From Pantoea sp. RIT-PI-b (GTDB lineage: Bacteria > Pseudomonadota > Gammaproteobacteria > Enterobacterales > Enterobacteriaceae), in NCBI RefSeq assembly GCF_001187905.1, contig NZ_LGIS01000028.1, forward strand, positions 1 to 64,000: a stretch of DNA of 64,000 nt. Direction: 5' to 3'. Below, piece after piece: positions 42,992 through 54,004 of the stretch. Position numbers and translations under genes: made by a program. How positions within the stretch are numbered: position 1 is the first letter of the stretch; each line of letters starts with the position of its first letter. The notes beneath the pieces are model-generated. The model was not told the origin of the DNA, searched no databases, and saw only the letters and a program-made list of their open reading frames with translations.

Positions 42992-44060
42992 TCAATAACA
43001 CAGGGAGAGCAGTCATGATTACCTTTTCTGATTACTTCATTTTTACTCAGCCAGTATTACCCGCGAAGAGTGTTCATCGCTTAAGAGCAGGTGTAACGTT
43101 GTTACAAGCAATAAAATCAGCCTGCCAATATTAGCAGGCTTGTTATTAACAAAAAGAGCAGCACCCGGCCCGAGCGCATGTTCAACGTTCATCGCTTCTT
43201 TACGGATATCATGAAAATGGGTAAGTGCACACTTTGCATTCGGCACGTTCTGTTCCTTAAGTTGCATTGCATAGGTTCTAACGCTAAGAATGTAACCTCT
43301 CCAAACGTCAGTTCCCACTAAGGAATTTTTCTGGTTGCCGATTTCAAAAAATTGGTAATCCGGTATAAACGCCTCATGGAGCAGTGAGGCCGGCAGGCAT
43401 AAAAGTTACAAACGAATATGATTTAGTCTGGTAGAGTGCGGTTTGAAGTCAAACTTTTATAATAAAAGCGGGAGCCTTGCAGGTATTACAAAATTTATCC
43501 CGGCTGCGTTTATGTTGATAAAGAACTGGCCAAAAAATTAATGAGTCTTCCCTGGCCATAAACCGACATTGCGTTTGCTGCTGCGTATATTTATGGTTCC
43601 CCCGCGGGTATCATTGTTCCCGTGAACAACTTGTGGCGGCCTTGCGCTATGACGCTTTCCTTTCAGGCCAATGGCATTTCGGTTCATGCTGACTCCGGCA
43701 CATTGTGTGCTAAATACACCATTGTTTTTTAGATTATTTTAAAACGTTATTTTTCGATAATGACGGAGGGTATATGGTCTTCAGGGGGGGCATTATAACC
43801 ACGTGACAGGATTAACTCCCTGGGTATTTTGAATAGTGACCAGAGGTAGTACTGTCAGGTTCGTCAATTAAACCATAAAATAAACCCATTTAACTTTCAA
43901 ACAGCCTGCTTACTTTAACTGAATAGAAAAAAAGCATTCATTAAAATTATTTTTGTAAGCTAAAAAAAAGCCGCGCAGACTGGCGCGGCGGAGCAATGAG
44001 GAGTTTTTTAAGATTATAATCATTAGAATTCTGCACATTTTAGTATGCTATCGGTCATGG
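42992..44060. other. Long intergenic region
   Basis: An open frame on the minus strand (43043-43318) lacks a convincing start. A minus-strand terminator lies at 43962-43989. No other feature recognised. Confidence 0.4.
43962..43989 (-). terminator. Terminator of the winged-helix-like gene
   Basis: On the minus strand, GCCGCGC / GCGCGGC with a 6-base loop followed by TTTTTTTT. 71 bases after the stop at 44061. Confidence 0.75.
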
Positions 44061-44345
44061 TCAAGTCCCATTGAGTTTCTTCTTCCGAGGCCTACGTAAC
44101 GTGGCCTGACAGGACGCTCTCAATTTATCCTGTCGCACATTTTCATCATACCCCTCAATTAAAGAATGGCCCTGCTCAGTCAGGCGGTAACGATTTTTCT
44201 CCCTGAGCCAGTCTTCAGAGTGAAAGTATTCAGCGAGCCCAGATGATACAAGTTCCTCGCGTACGATGGGCTTGACCCATGCCGGGACGGAGCCTCTTTC
44301 CTTTAAAATAGACAGCAGCCGAAAATGTTTCGGGGCCAGTTTCAT
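44061..44345 (-). CDS. Winged-helix-like hypothetical protein (94 aa)
   Basis: MKLAPKHFRLLSILKERGSVPAWVKPIVREELVSSGLAEYF, then NRYRLTEQGHSLIEGYDE. The 'helix, helix, turn, YRLTEQG wing' pattern looks like a small winged-helix domain. GGAGG stands 6-10 bases before ATG 44345, which decides the start over an upstream GTG. A basic tail (RRPRKKKLNG) may aid nucleic-acid binding. Function unknown. Confidence 0.6.
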   Translation of the reverse strand: MKLAPKHFRLLSILKERGSVPAWVKPIVREELVSSGLAEYFHSEDWLREKNRYRLTEQGHSLIEGYDENVRQDKLRASCQATLRRPRKKKLNGT

Positions 44346-44390
44346 CACTTCCTCCCTGCTCACATTTACTTCATAGTCGAGCGAGCGCAC

Positions 44391-45249
44391 AACGACTTCA
44401 ATCAGACTAAGGGCAAAGTATTCAATTTCGGTCCATTCTTAATATGAACCAAGGTCCCCTGAACACCGCCGCGCAAAATGGAAAAATGCGTGGTTCTTCA
44501 CATAATGATGCGTGGATGCGGACTATGCCGTGAGCGTAACCGCAGGGTAATACCGCCGAATAGAATTACGACATGGCTCACGATCATCATCACGGCGCGC
44601 GCGGTGATGAAAACATTAAGGGCATTCTTAGAAAAAAAACGACGCCAAGCCGAGTGGCTTTCGGGGTACCGGCAATCTATCGCCTCAGGGCAAGGTGAAG
44701 CTATAGCCCATCGGACGATTGCTCTCGTTAAGATACACGGCAGGCGAAGAAGCAATTGCTTTATGAAGCCTTACAGGGGCAAATATCAGGGACCGTTACC
44801 GCCACAAAAGTGACTATTGTCAACTACAATGTTGCACCCATCATCTTCACGCTCAATTTGATCTACAACCCTGAAAAATCCTGCTCCCGTCTGTAATTTT
44901 GTTATATAAGCCACACTTCAACACTGTTGTGCTCATTCCCTGCTTCACACGTATGTCCCACCTCCGGCAGAATGCGTGACAGCCTTTTGCAAGCATCCTG
45001 ACTTGTGCACTTTAAAGGGCTCCAAAAAAAGGGCCTGTACAGGCCCAAATGCTGCTCACTTAAGCAATAAATTGCCTATGTATACAGGTGCACTATTTAT
45101 GGCGACCGATCCGCGCTTAACTGTCAAGCAATAGCCCGTTCAGGCCCCGCAGGATCGCGTTCATTTGGCGCTCAGATGCTTACAGCCCGGCGCCTTAAGT
45201 TATTCTAAGCAATAGGCAAAACCTTACCCGCACATCGGCGGCGGCGGAT
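44391..45249. other. Region without a confident gene
   Basis: Open frames on both strands overlap at 44478-44813, none with a ribosome-binding site. A minus-strand hairpin GGGCCTG / CAGGCCC followed by TTTTTTT lies at 45026-45048. Confidence 0.35.
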
Positions 45250-45435
45250 TCATCCGGGCGCGTATTTCTGTTCATAGCGTTCAACATCGCGTTCCGCATC
45301 CTCCACCTCCGACAATAGCGCGGCAAGATCTGTTACGCCAGCCGATGGATTACGGCATGCGCGCCGGTAGCGCAGCCGCAGCGCCACCAGGCGAATTAAG
45401 GATTCACGATAAGGCGTGGCGCCTTTTCTCATCAT
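45250..45435 (-). CDS. Small helical hypothetical protein (61 aa)
   Basis: GGAGATAAG precedes the ATG closely. MMRKGATPYRESLIRLVALRLRYRR, then LAALLSEVEDAERDVERYEQKY, is a probable coiled coil. Family not recognised. The terminator candidate at 45026 lies downstream. Confidence 0.5.
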   Translation of the reverse strand: MMRKGATPYRESLIRLVALRLRYRRACRNPSAGVTDLAALLSEVEDAERDVERYEQKYAPG

Positions 45436-46027
45436 CTTATCTCCTTCAGCTAGTCTGACTGCGACGCTGACCGAGCCACTAAGTTCTGCACAGCGTTCTC
45501 CTTTACCTCGCTCGTCACGCCCATAAGTCGCGGTTCGTGAAGGGCTAAGTTATATCTTCTGCACCGCACGGGCAGGCTCCGCCCCCCTTACTCTGCGCCA
45601 GAGTACCGCCGAACGGACCGCCGCAAAAGACGAATGCTTCCAGATGAACTCACATTCGAGATCGAACTCGCAAACCCGGTTCTGAGCTCGTTTGCCAGAA
45701 TATCCACTTTAAGCACCTCACGCAGTACTCACAGGATATGCTTTGCACTCTCGGACACATATAATCCGCGGGAACTGCATTGAGGATTATTACCCCGGCA
45801 TTACCGTAGCAAAATAGGGGCCATATTTTCTGATGGCTTAATTCCGCCCCCGTGCGCATCCCGCCCATGTGTGTGAGACGCGGAATGCCAATCGTTACCC
45901 TGTTATTTTGTAATGTATACTTTCGCAATAGCGTGGTTTTTTTCTGATGCGCTTACTCAAGCCGGTAATCAGCATCCATATCGGCTTGTGCGAGATCAGT
46001 GACGCGTGAGCCTGAAGCAGGCGAAGG
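45436..46027. other. Gap with an uncertain frame
   Basis: A frame at 45650-45928 (minus) lacks support. Nothing else recognised. Confidence 0.35.
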
Positions 46028-46437
46028 TTAAGACCGCATAACCCAACAAGCGCAGAGCGAACCATTCATGGGCAGCCATTCGCTGACGCCAGTGCTCTCC
46101 AGCACACGACCTATCTGGACTTCCGCGTTTTCCAGTCTGTCTAATGACGGAACACATATGTGCAAAACCACCAATGGGTCACGCGCTAAAAGTTTAGTTC
46201 GATACAGCAGTGTTACTGGCCATGCATGGGGATTGCGATATGCAAAAGCGTCACCAGAGCGACTTATCTCATGATTTTGTGCATAATGAAAAAGAATCTT
46301 TAAAAAGGTCGGTAGTTCATCGGGTAACCTGGGAAGCTGTGTCAGTAATTCATTAAGGCGCTTCCTGCCACCGATACTTTTTTTAATTCCATATTGGAAA
46401 ATATTCTTAAGCGGTTTTTATCTTTTATTTTACGCTA
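46028..46437 (-). pseudogene. Coding-like frame without a start codon
   Basis: On the minus strand a frame of about 135 codons stays open (KPLKNIFQYGIKKSIGGRKRLNELL, TFLKILFHYAQNHEISRSGDAFAY, PLVVLHICVPSLDRLENAEVQIG, LCACWVMRS) to TAA 46028. It contains no usable ATG, GTG or TTG near its beginning, so it is likely a 5'-truncated gene. The family was not recognised. The coding impression rests on length and composition. Confidence 0.35.
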
Positions 46438-46736
46438 AAAATAGCGTGGATATATGAATACAGAAGATATCCCGTTGTTTATCTATCGTAATTATTGCTT
46501 GCGGAAACTTTCGTTCCTCTTATTCTGACAGTTATTAATCAGTCACTTTTTAAAGAAAGAATAACAGTCAGAATCAACCCTAAAGAGTCGATTAACGCTC
46601 CAGCATTTATCGGTTGTTTTACTTAAGAATAAGTCCAGCAACCGCCAGACAATAGTTCATGAGTGATACAGACAGGGGAAGGGTCACATCCTCAGCCCCT
46701 GCATTTTTATCCTGATAGTGTTCGCTGCCAGGTGAC

Positions 46737-48923
46737 TTAAGGGATCAATTGGGGCAGGCTGTTAGCATCCGCCGCTAGCAGTGATTCAAATTCGGCCGCG
46801 CTTAACGGCGGGCATAATCCATTTCCCTGCATGATGTCGCACTGGGCCGCAGTAATAAACGCTTGCTGCTTCATATCCTCCACGCCTTCCGCCGCCACGC
46901 TAATACCCAGGCTTTTACCCAGCGCTGCAATTGCCCTGAACATCATGCGCACATTTATACTCGTTTCGATTTCGTGTGTCAGCGACTTATCGATTTTAAA
47001 ACCGCTTACAAAGCCGTGCCGAAGAAGGTTGATCGCGCCAAGCGTTTTTCCGTAATGGTCAATGACGAATGACGCACCCGTTTTTCTAACGGCTTCAAAC
47101 CGCGCCGGCGCGTCCTGGATCAGAACAGTCAGCAGAGGTTCATCAACCTCCAGATCTACAAAACCCGCTTCGCAACCAGCACATTCCCGGAGCACGCTTT
47201 CAAGCCCTGGCCCTGCCAGCTGGCGGGGGAAGAGATTGATGCTGACCCGGAGCCCGGGGCAGCGCACGTGCCACTGCCTGACCTGAGCCAGTGCGCTGCG
47301 AATAATCCACTCACCGAGCGTCAGGGACAAGGGATTTTTCACCAGCATGCTGATAAATTCGGCCGGCAGCAACAGCCCGCGTGCAGGGTGCTGCCAGCGT
47401 ATAAAGGCTTCACAGCCAATCAGGCGTGCATTCTGCACGTCGTAGCGTGGCTGATAGTGCAGAACAAACTGCTGCTGGCGGACTGCGGCCTCCAGCTCTC
47501 GCTCAAAGCGCCGGCGCTGCTGCTCCGCTTCGCGAAACGCCGGCAGGAAAAGCACACTGCAGCCTTTCCCTGATGCCTTGGCACGGTAGAGGGCAAGGTC
47601 GGCGGCGGACATCATTGCCGACGGATCTTCCCCGTGATCGGGATAGGAAGCGATGCCCGTACTGGCACCGATAATAACCGGGGAGTCATGGTAACGGAAC
47701 GGCGTTTGTACAGCAGCAATCAGGCGCTCAGCGGTGAGGGATGCCTCGGTACTGCCACCTGGCAGCAGAATAATAAACTCATCCCCACCTAGCCGTGCAG
47801 CGGTGACCGCGCTGGCGCACACCGCGCGTATCTGATCGGCGACGTGACACAGTAACGCATCGCCGGCGGCGTGACCGAGTGTATCGTTCACCTCCTTAAA
47901 TCCGTCGAGATCGGTCATTAACAGCGTATATGGTACGCCAGCCTCAGTCAGCTGGCCGAGCTGCTGCATAAACGCACTCCGACTGGCAAGACGGGTCAGC
48001 ATATCAAGAGAGGCAAGCTCGCAGAGCCGGGCCTCGCTTTCGTGACGGGCGGTGACGTCGCGGATAATCATGCCGACCAGTCGCTCATCGTTTTCCCGCC
48101 AGCCCGAAAATGACACTTCGGCGGGAAATTCACGTCCATCACGCCTGAGCCCCCAAATCTGCAGCGTGCGCGGACGGGAAATGGCGGCCTCGTCCGCGCT
48201 CAACCGCTCAAGCTCATTACGGTAATCAGTCTGACATCTTTCAGGAATGAGTCCGGCCACGTACTGCCCTGACATCTCATTCGCGTCATATCCAAAGAGG
48301 GCGCTGGCGGCCGGGTTCCAGAAGGTGATGCCGCGGCGCAGGTCGGTACAGATGATGGCGTCCGGTGAAGTGGCCGATATTGCCTGCAGTCGCTGCTGGC
48401 TGGCATGTCGCAGCAGCTCAAGCCGGTGCACCTCCATACGGTCCATTACCAGCGCGGCGATATCGGCCAGGTGTTGCCTGTCTGCATCCGTCAGCGGAGG
48501 GCGTGGCTGTGTGTCGGTCAGGCAGACAGTGCCGATGTGGTGCCCGTCCGGGGTGGAGAGCGGGACGCCCGCATAAAAGCGGATGTGCGGATAGCCCAGC
48601 ACCAGAGGATTATCGCGAAAGCGCGGGTCGATAAGGGTATCGGGCACGCAGAGAATATCACCCTGCGCCAGCGTATGATCGCAGAAAGCGACCTCTCTGG
48701 CCGTGCCGGAAATGTTTAACCCGTACCGTGACGTGAAGAACTGGCGCTGATCGTCAATCAGCGAGACAAAGGCTACCGGCACGCGAAAAAGGCGGGCGGC
48801 GAGCGTGGTAAGTCGGTCAAGCGCATCTGCTGGCAGGGCGCCTGTATGCTGGTACTGTGCCAGCGCGTCGAGGCGGGCCGCCTCGCGGATATCAGTCAGG
48901 CGTTTCAGGGGCTGTCCCCTCAT
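46737..48923 (-). CDS. GAF-PAS-GGDEF-EAL cyclic-di-GMP protein
   Basis: About 728 residues, cytoplasmic. GAF about 30-165 (VAFVSLIDDQRQFFTSRYGL); PAS about 180-295 (DAIICTDLRRGITFWNPAASALFGY); GGDEF about 310-465 with intact ARLGGDEF but no RxxD inhibitory site; EAL about 480-725. The EAL domain is impaired: CEAF for EAL, and IDHYGKTLG where active enzymes have DDFGTGYS. The protein is therefore predicted to make rather than break cyclic-di-GMP. The start is uncertain (no Shine-Dalgarno at 48923; longer frame to 49028). Its GAF resembles that of the GAF-EAL protein at 51918. Confidence 0.88.
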   Translation of the reverse strand: MRGQPLKRLTDIREAARLDALAQYQHTGALPADALDRLTTLAARLFRVPVAFVSLIDDQRQFFTSRYGLNISGTAREVAFCDHTLAQGDILCVPDTLIDPRFRDNPLVLGYPHIRFYAGVPLSTPDGHHIGTVCLTDTQPRPPLTDADRQHLADIAALVMDRMEVHRLELLRHASQQRLQAISATSPDAIICTDLRRGITFWNPAASALFGYDANEMSGQYVAGLIPERCQTDYRNELERLSADEAAISRPRTLQIWGLRRDGREFPAEVSFSGWRENDERLVGMIIRDVTARHESEARLCELASLDMLTRLASRSAFMQQLGQLTEAGVPYTLLMTDLDGFKEVNDTLGHAAGDALLCHVADQIRAVCASAVTAARLGGDEFIILLPGGSTEASLTAERLIAAVQTPFRYHDSPVIIGASTGIASYPDHGEDPSAMMSAADLALYRAKASGKGCSVLFLPAFREAEQQRRRFERELEAAVRQQQFVLHYQPRYDVQNARLIGCEAFIRWQHPARGLLLPAEFISMLVKNPLSLTLGEWIIRSALAQVRQWHVRCPGLRVSINLFPRQLAGPGLESVLRECAGCEAGFVDLEVDEPLLTVLIQDAPARFEAVRKTGASFVIDHYGKTLGAINLLRHGFVSGFKIDKSLTHEIETSINVRMMFRAIAALGKSLGISVAAEGVEDMKQQAFITAAQCDIMQGNGLCPPLSAAEFESLLAADANSLPQLIP

Positions 48924-49318
48924 GTTTGGTTTACTGTGGCCGGCATGACACAGCATAAAGGGGACACGTTCAATCAGACGGAGCCGCACAAACTTTGCTG
49001 CCGCCCCGCAGCCGGAAGAAAGGCCCATCCGTGGGCCCGCACGCTCAGAGCCCTGAAGCCCGGCATCTGCCCGTTGGAAAAGGCCGGTCTGAAAAACATA
49101 AGCTCATGACCATTGAAGTGACCATGAAGTGGATTTTCCGGAGCATTCCTGGCCGGCATTCATTGCTGCAGAGATGTTACACCCCGCGTTAGGGACGCAA
49201 CCGAAATATTGCGCGCCCCGGGCCGACCGATCGGTGAAACAACACTTCCTCTCATGGCATTAAATCCCTGTATCGGCATATCTCACCTGAACTTCAGCTC
49301 CGGCGTAAACGGCGCTTC

Positions 49319-49627
49319 TTATTTTTTTTTCTGCGGGATAAGTGCAAAGTACGGATGCTGACCGGCGAGCAGCAACAGCAGCTCATATTCGGCCTGGCTG
49401 AGAGGGGCCGGATTCTTTGCCGCCTCCTTCGTCTGCCAGACGCGCAGGCTGAGGCCAAATCGTTCAGCGGCGCGTTCCTGGGACAGGCCGGCGGCGAGCC
49501 GGAGTTCACGGACGTTGGACTGTACGCTGACGGACTGCTGTAATCGCTGATTTCCCAGAAATAACCTCCTGTTGCCCCCCTCAGTGAGGGCCAATGCCGA
49601 AGTGGCCTTTGTATCGCCTTTAATCAT
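49319..49627 (-). CDS. XRE-like helix-turn-helix protein (102 aa)
   Basis: Contains VRELRLAAGLSQERAAERFGLSLRVWQTKE, a Cro/C1-type helix-turn-helix, then SQAEYELLLLLAGQHPYFAL. The C-terminus ends KKK. Likely a DNA-binding regulator, perhaps antitoxin-like, but no toxin partner is adjacent. The start is not certain: the first 37 residues are not conserved-looking. Confidence 0.65.
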   Translation of the reverse strand: MIKGDTKATSALALTEGGNRRLFLGNQRLQQSVSVQSNVRELRLAAGLSQERAAERFGLSLRVWQTKEAAKNPAPLSQAEYELLLLLAGQHPYFALIPQKKK

Positions 49628-49912
49628 TACATTATCTTAACTGTAAACCTGCCCAGTCAAGACGACGGTGTTCAGAAAATGGCAGTGTGAGAGAATTAAA
49701 CGAAATTAATCTGGCTCCCTCTTTCTAAATCATGTTTGGAATAGGCAAACAGGGGGGCAATACCGCATCCAGGATTTATCTCCTTTTTAAGTGATTCCGC
49801 AACACAAAGATTATTCCGGTATATACCGGCCGCTCATTTATGGGGGAATGGTGGGGATTATGGGGCGACATTTAATCATCGCCCTACCCTGAAAAATATA
49901 AAGGATAACCTG

Positions 49913-50119
49913 ATGAAACACCGCGATTATATTCAGCGTCGCGTGCCTGGCGATCTCAGCCGCGTGGACATTCGCGAGCAGTGGCAGATAACATTCTGGA
50001 CGCAGGAGCTATGCACCACGCAGGAGCGTCTTGTCCGTGCCGTGCGGGAGGCTGGCCCGGAAGCTGACCGCGTTCGCGAATGGCTGGAGAAAAACCCTCC
50101 TCCGCGTGCATCCCGCTAA
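49913..50119 (+). CDS. DUF3606-family small protein
   Basis: A 68-residue protein with the DUF3606 pattern ([46 protein letters not shown]). AAGGATAACC precedes the ATG. Function unknown. Its stop overlaps the 3' end of the convergent frameshifted chemoreceptor. Confidence 0.78.
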   Translation: MKHRDYIQRRVPGDLSRVDIREQWQITFWTQELCTTQERLVRAVREAGPEADRVREWLEKNPPPRASR

Positions 50120-51577
50120 TGACGGCCGAAGGCAACCCAGCCGCCCTGTTTCGCGGGTGCGGCACGCATATTACGGGGAGGCTGCGCCGCCGGGTTTACA
50201 GCCGCCACTCCCTCGGCCTGTGCAGCCTGCGGCAGCGTGAAGCGGGTAATTACATCGCCGAGGGCCGCAGTCTGCCCACTGAGGCTATTAGTCGTCGCAG
50301 AAACCTGCTGAACCAGCGCTGCATTCTGCTGCGTCACGCGGTCAAGCTCTGCTACGGCCAGCGTGACCTGCGCGATGCCTTTACTCTGCTCTTCAGAGGC
50401 CATCGCAATCTGCCCAATCAGCTCGTTCACCCCGCCGACACCGTGTAGCACCTCATCCATGGTGGTGCCAGCACTGTTCGCGGCTCTGCGACCGTCGCTG
50501 ACACGGGCCACGGTATCCGCAATCAGCGCCTCAATCTCCTTCGAGGCGGCTGCGCTGCGCTGCGCCAGCGAGCGCACCTCTGCGGCCACCACCGCAAAAC
50601 CGCGCCCCTGCTCGCCGGCGCGGGCGGCCTCAACGGCGGCGTTCAGCGCCAGAATGTTAGTCTGGAAAGCAATACCGTTAATGGTGGCCGTGAACTGACG
50701 GATTTTTTCGGAGCCTTCGGCAATACTGCCCATGGCCGTCATAACCGAGCGCACCAGCTCCGCCCCTTCCTGAGTAGTAACCGCTGTCCTGACGGCCAGC
50801 TCCCGTGCTTCACGTGCGTTTTCAGCGTTATGGCTGACGGTGGCGGTAATTTCTTCCATGCTGGCCGCAGTCTGCTCGAGCGCCGCGGCCTGCGTAGAGG
50901 TGCGGTCCGCCAAATCCGCATTACCGGCCCCAATGTCGCCTGCCTCACGGTGAAGAACGCTTGCGTTATCGCGGATGGCCTGCACCGCATCGAGCAGGCT
51001 GTGCTGCATCTCCTTTACCAGCGGCACCAGCTGACCCACGCAGTTACGGCCCAGGTCTTCAGGCTCTCGCGTGAGGTCGCCGTCCGCGATGGTCTTAAGG
51101 TGCGCGCGGATCGTAGCCACCGGACGCACGAGATGGGCTACCAGGTAGCGGTCGCAGAAAACCAGCAGGCCGCCGGCGGCCAGCAACGCCGCGATGAGGA
51201 TAATTTCGAGGCGGTGGCGGTCTGCCATGACGGGCGCGTCATCGGCCGCCAGTTGCTGCGTCAGCGCGGCAAGGCGTTCACCCGCGGCGGGTCCATACTC
51301 AGCCGGCCCGGCCGTCAGCGCAAAGCGAAAGCGACCCCAGTCGGCACCGTCGGGTACGGCGGCCATCAGCGCATTTTTTTCAGCCGCCGTGCCGCTCTGC
51401 ATCACGATGCCGCTGCGCGTCAGAAAAGTCAGCTGCTGCGTCAGCGCGGTCCGCGTGCCGGTTCATATCCCGCAGGGTCACCGTCCCGTATCCGCCGGCG
51501 AGCGCCACTATCGCCAGTGAAAAGATCATCATCCATAGTACGACGCGGCGGATGGTAAAGTGTCTGAGTAACTGCAT
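50116..51577 (-). pseudogene. Chemoreceptor with frameshift in the periplasmic region
   Basis: ATG 51577 begins MQLLRHFTIRRVVLWMMIFSLAIVALAGG (TM1), continues into the periplasmic region ([10 protein letters not shown]) and then runs out of frame to a stop. The other frame resumes at once with [25 protein letters not shown]2 ([16 protein letters not shown]), HAMP and a complete signalling domain ([20 protein letters not shown]). One extra base near 51455 (GGACCGCGCTG) explains this. Corrected, the protein would have about 486 residues. It ends GGWVAFGRH, loosely resembling the aromatic pentapeptide tether. An active short form from 51405 would lack TM1. Confidence 0.82.
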
Positions 51578-51917
51578 AAGGTTTTCCCCGGGGCGGTTAT
51601 TAGTTAATAATAATTATTATTTTCTTCTTTCGAATTCGCGCGTAATTAATCTGCGTGCGATGCTTTGTGACTAAATAGTCTGACATGTTAATTAAAAAGA
51701 TAAAACTTTCGCTCGATTAAATTAAAGAATCGTCGTCGCGTAAGGATTTCGTTAAAGAAAATAAAAATGACATCAGACCACTATACGCCTATTATAAGCC
51801 ACATAATAAAGCTTCAATTGTTTTATCCTTTCGCAGAAATCGCGCATTTTACGGTCCGCTACTGTACATTTTCTCTTTTTAATTTCGTTCCGGAACCAGG
51901 CCGGGGCGGAGGAACCC

Positions 51918-53699
51918 ATGCTGATGAACCTATCCGGCGACCATGATCGCCGCGCGCAGGCGCTGAAAGCGCTGCGCAGTACCGACGAAAGCCGCGACGA
52001 CGTGCTGCGAAAATTTGTCCGGCTGGCCAGCCAGGCGCTGGGCATACCGGGAAGCTTCATCTCCGTGATCGACGATGAGCAACAGCACGTGCAGGCCGCG
52101 CATAACTTTGCGCTCCGCCAGTCTTCACGGGAAGAGTCGCTCTGCAGGCACGCGGTGGACAGCGACTGCGCGGTGGTAGTCCCTGATACGTGGCTGGACG
52201 CCCGGTTCGTTACGCACCCCCTCATCACGGGTGCGCCCTACATTCGCTTTTACGCCGGCGCCCCGCTGAAAAACCGGGAGGGTATCGTGCTGGGTACGCT
52301 GTGCGTCACCGATACCGAACCTCATTCGTTCAGTGCCGAACAGGTCACCACGCTTAAGCTACTGGCTGCGCTGGTGATGGCGTTTCTGGAGGCCTGGCAC
52401 TCGGCCGGCTTTGCTGACCCGGTCACTGGCCTGCCCAACCGCCAGCGCCTTATCCGTGACCTGCAGTTCCTGGCGGCGTCGGGGGATAGTACCCCCCGAC
52501 GACTGGTACTGATAGACTGCATCGATATGCCGCGTGCTTACGAACTTGCCCGCTCTATGGGCATGGGTCCGGTGGAGAGTCTGCTTAACGACGTTGCCAC
52601 GCTGCTGCCGCTGCGCCTGCGCCCGGCTTCGGGCGAAATGCTTTACACTGTCGCCACCGGTCGCTTTGCGCTTCTGACGCGGGATGATAGCCACCTTACC
52701 GCGGACTGGGTGGCGGGGAGGCTGGAGGGCATCAGCGCGGATCTTGGCGAAGGCATCGCCGTTGCACTCACAACGCACACCGGCGAAGTCACCTTCACCC
52801 TTGGAGAAATTCCCGCTCAGGAGGCGCTACGCCGCGCGGTGAGCGCGCTGCATGAGGCCATCGGACGCGGGCTTCCCTCAATGCGCTTCAGTCAGGGCAC
52901 CGACGCGCGTCATACGCAGGATTTTACCTTGGTGCACGAGCTGGCCTCCGCTATGAGGGGGGATCACGGGCTCTGGCTTGCTTACCAGCCCAAAATCTGT
53001 CTGCAAAGCGGCCGTCCCGTGGGACTGGAAGCGTTAATCCGCTGGCGGCACCCGCAACGTGGTGAACTCTCCCCGGCACACTTTGTGCCTCTGGCTGAAC
53101 AGACCGAACTGCTCAGCGAGCTGACGACCTGGGTGACAGATCGCGTTATTAAACGGCTTGCCCGGCTGCGTAACAACTGCGTCCAGCTCCCGGTGACCAT
53201 CAACGTCAGCAGCCACGACTTTGCCCGTGAGGGGTTTGCCGATGCGCTTGAGACGAAAATGATCAGGGCCAGGCTTCCAACTTCGCTACTGGGCATCGAG
53301 TGTCTTGAGACGGAACGCATTCTTGAAAGCCCTGCAGCAATGCGGGGACTGGAGATGCTCAAGCTCAGGGGCTTTGGCATTTCGCTGGATGATTTCGGCA
53401 CCGGCTACAGCAACATCAGCTATCTTCGCCGTATGCCGCTTGATGTAATCAAGCTTGACCGCTCGCTTATCAGTGAATTATCGTCTGATACCGCCTCACG
53501 CATAATTGCGCGCAGCATTATTGCTATGCTCAAAGACCTCGACTACACGGTACTTGCTGAAGGTGTAGAGGATGAACGGACCGTTACGGCGCTGACCGAG
53601 TACGGCTGCGACCAGGCTCAGGGCTTTTTCTATTCTAAGGCGTTACCGGAAACAGAACTCGACGAATGGCTCGAATGGAAGCTGCGGGGGCAGTGCTGA
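51918..53699 (+). CDS. GAF-(degenerate GGDEF)-EAL phosphodiesterase-like protein
   Basis: A 593-residue cytoplasmic protein. GAF about 25-170 (FISVIDDEQQHVQAAHNFAL), degenerate GGDEF about 180-330 (TGRF in place of GGDEF), EAL about 345-590. The EAL motifs are intact: LEALIRWRHP, LDDFGTGYSNISYLRR, IKLDRSL and AEGVEDE. Cyclic-di-GMP hydrolysis is expected. It is the functional opposite of the GGDEF proteins nearby and lies divergent from the frameshifted chemoreceptor. Confidence 0.92.
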   Translation: MLMNLSGDHDRRAQALKALRSTDESRDDVLRKFVRLASQALGIPGSFISVIDDEQQHVQAAHNFALRQSSREESLCRHAVDSDCAVVVPDTWLDARFVTHPLITGAPYIRFYAGAPLKNREGIVLGTLCVTDTEPHSFSAEQVTTLKLLAALVMAFLEAWHSAGFADPVTGLPNRQRLIRDLQFLAASGDSTPRRLVLIDCIDMPRAYELARSMGMGPVESLLNDVATLLPLRLRPASGEMLYTVATGRFALLTRDDSHLTADWVAGRLEGISADLGEGIAVALTTHTGEVTFTLGEIPAQEALRRAVSALHEAIGRGLPSMRFSQGTDARHTQDFTLVHELASAMRGDHGLWLAYQPKICLQSGRPVGLEALIRWRHPQRGELSPAHFVPLAEQTELLSELTTWVTDRVIKRLARLRNNCVQLPVTINVSSHDFAREGFADALETKMIRARLPTSLLGIECLETERILESPAAMRGLEMLKLRGFGISLDDFGTGYSNISYLRRMPLDVIKLDRSLISELSSDTASRIIARSIIAMLKDLDYTVLAEGVEDERTVTALTEYGCDQAQGFFYSKALPETELDEWLEWKLRGQC

Positions 53700-53767
53700 A
53701 AACGCACGGCCTGCTCAGGTCAGAGCAGCCCCATTGTCAGGTCCGGCTCTGCCTTACCGTAAAAAAA

Positions 53768-53788
53768 CCTGGCACGGGGAGTGCCAGG
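53768..53788 (-). terminator. Minus-strand terminator downstream of truncated ymgB
   Basis: CCTGGCAC / GTGCCAGG stem, followed on the minus strand by TTTTTTT. Confidence 0.7.
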
Positions 53789-54004
53789 CGCAGGCAACCG
53801 CAAGAAAGGCCTTAATTGACATCATGAGGTAAGAGCCGCAAAGGAGGAGAACCCAGCGGCCTTCTGAGAGTACCATTTTGCTTAATATTTTCCAGTCAGG
53901 AGACGTCAGGTCGCCCCGTGCGGTAATGCCTGCAGGGGAGAGTCAATCCGGGTGTCCGATTATCTTTCAGCTCCGGAGTATCTCCCAGCCCCGCGAGGCA
54001 CATC

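Noticed and set aside
44478-44813. 111-codon plus-strand frame
   Set aside because: Overlaps an equally long minus-strand frame, with no ribosome-binding site for either; the choice could not be made.
50830-51558. 242-codon plus-strand frame opposite the frameshifted chemoreceptor
   Set aside because: Antisense shadow of a GC-rich gene, with Arg/Gln-rich low-complexity composition and no recognisable domain.
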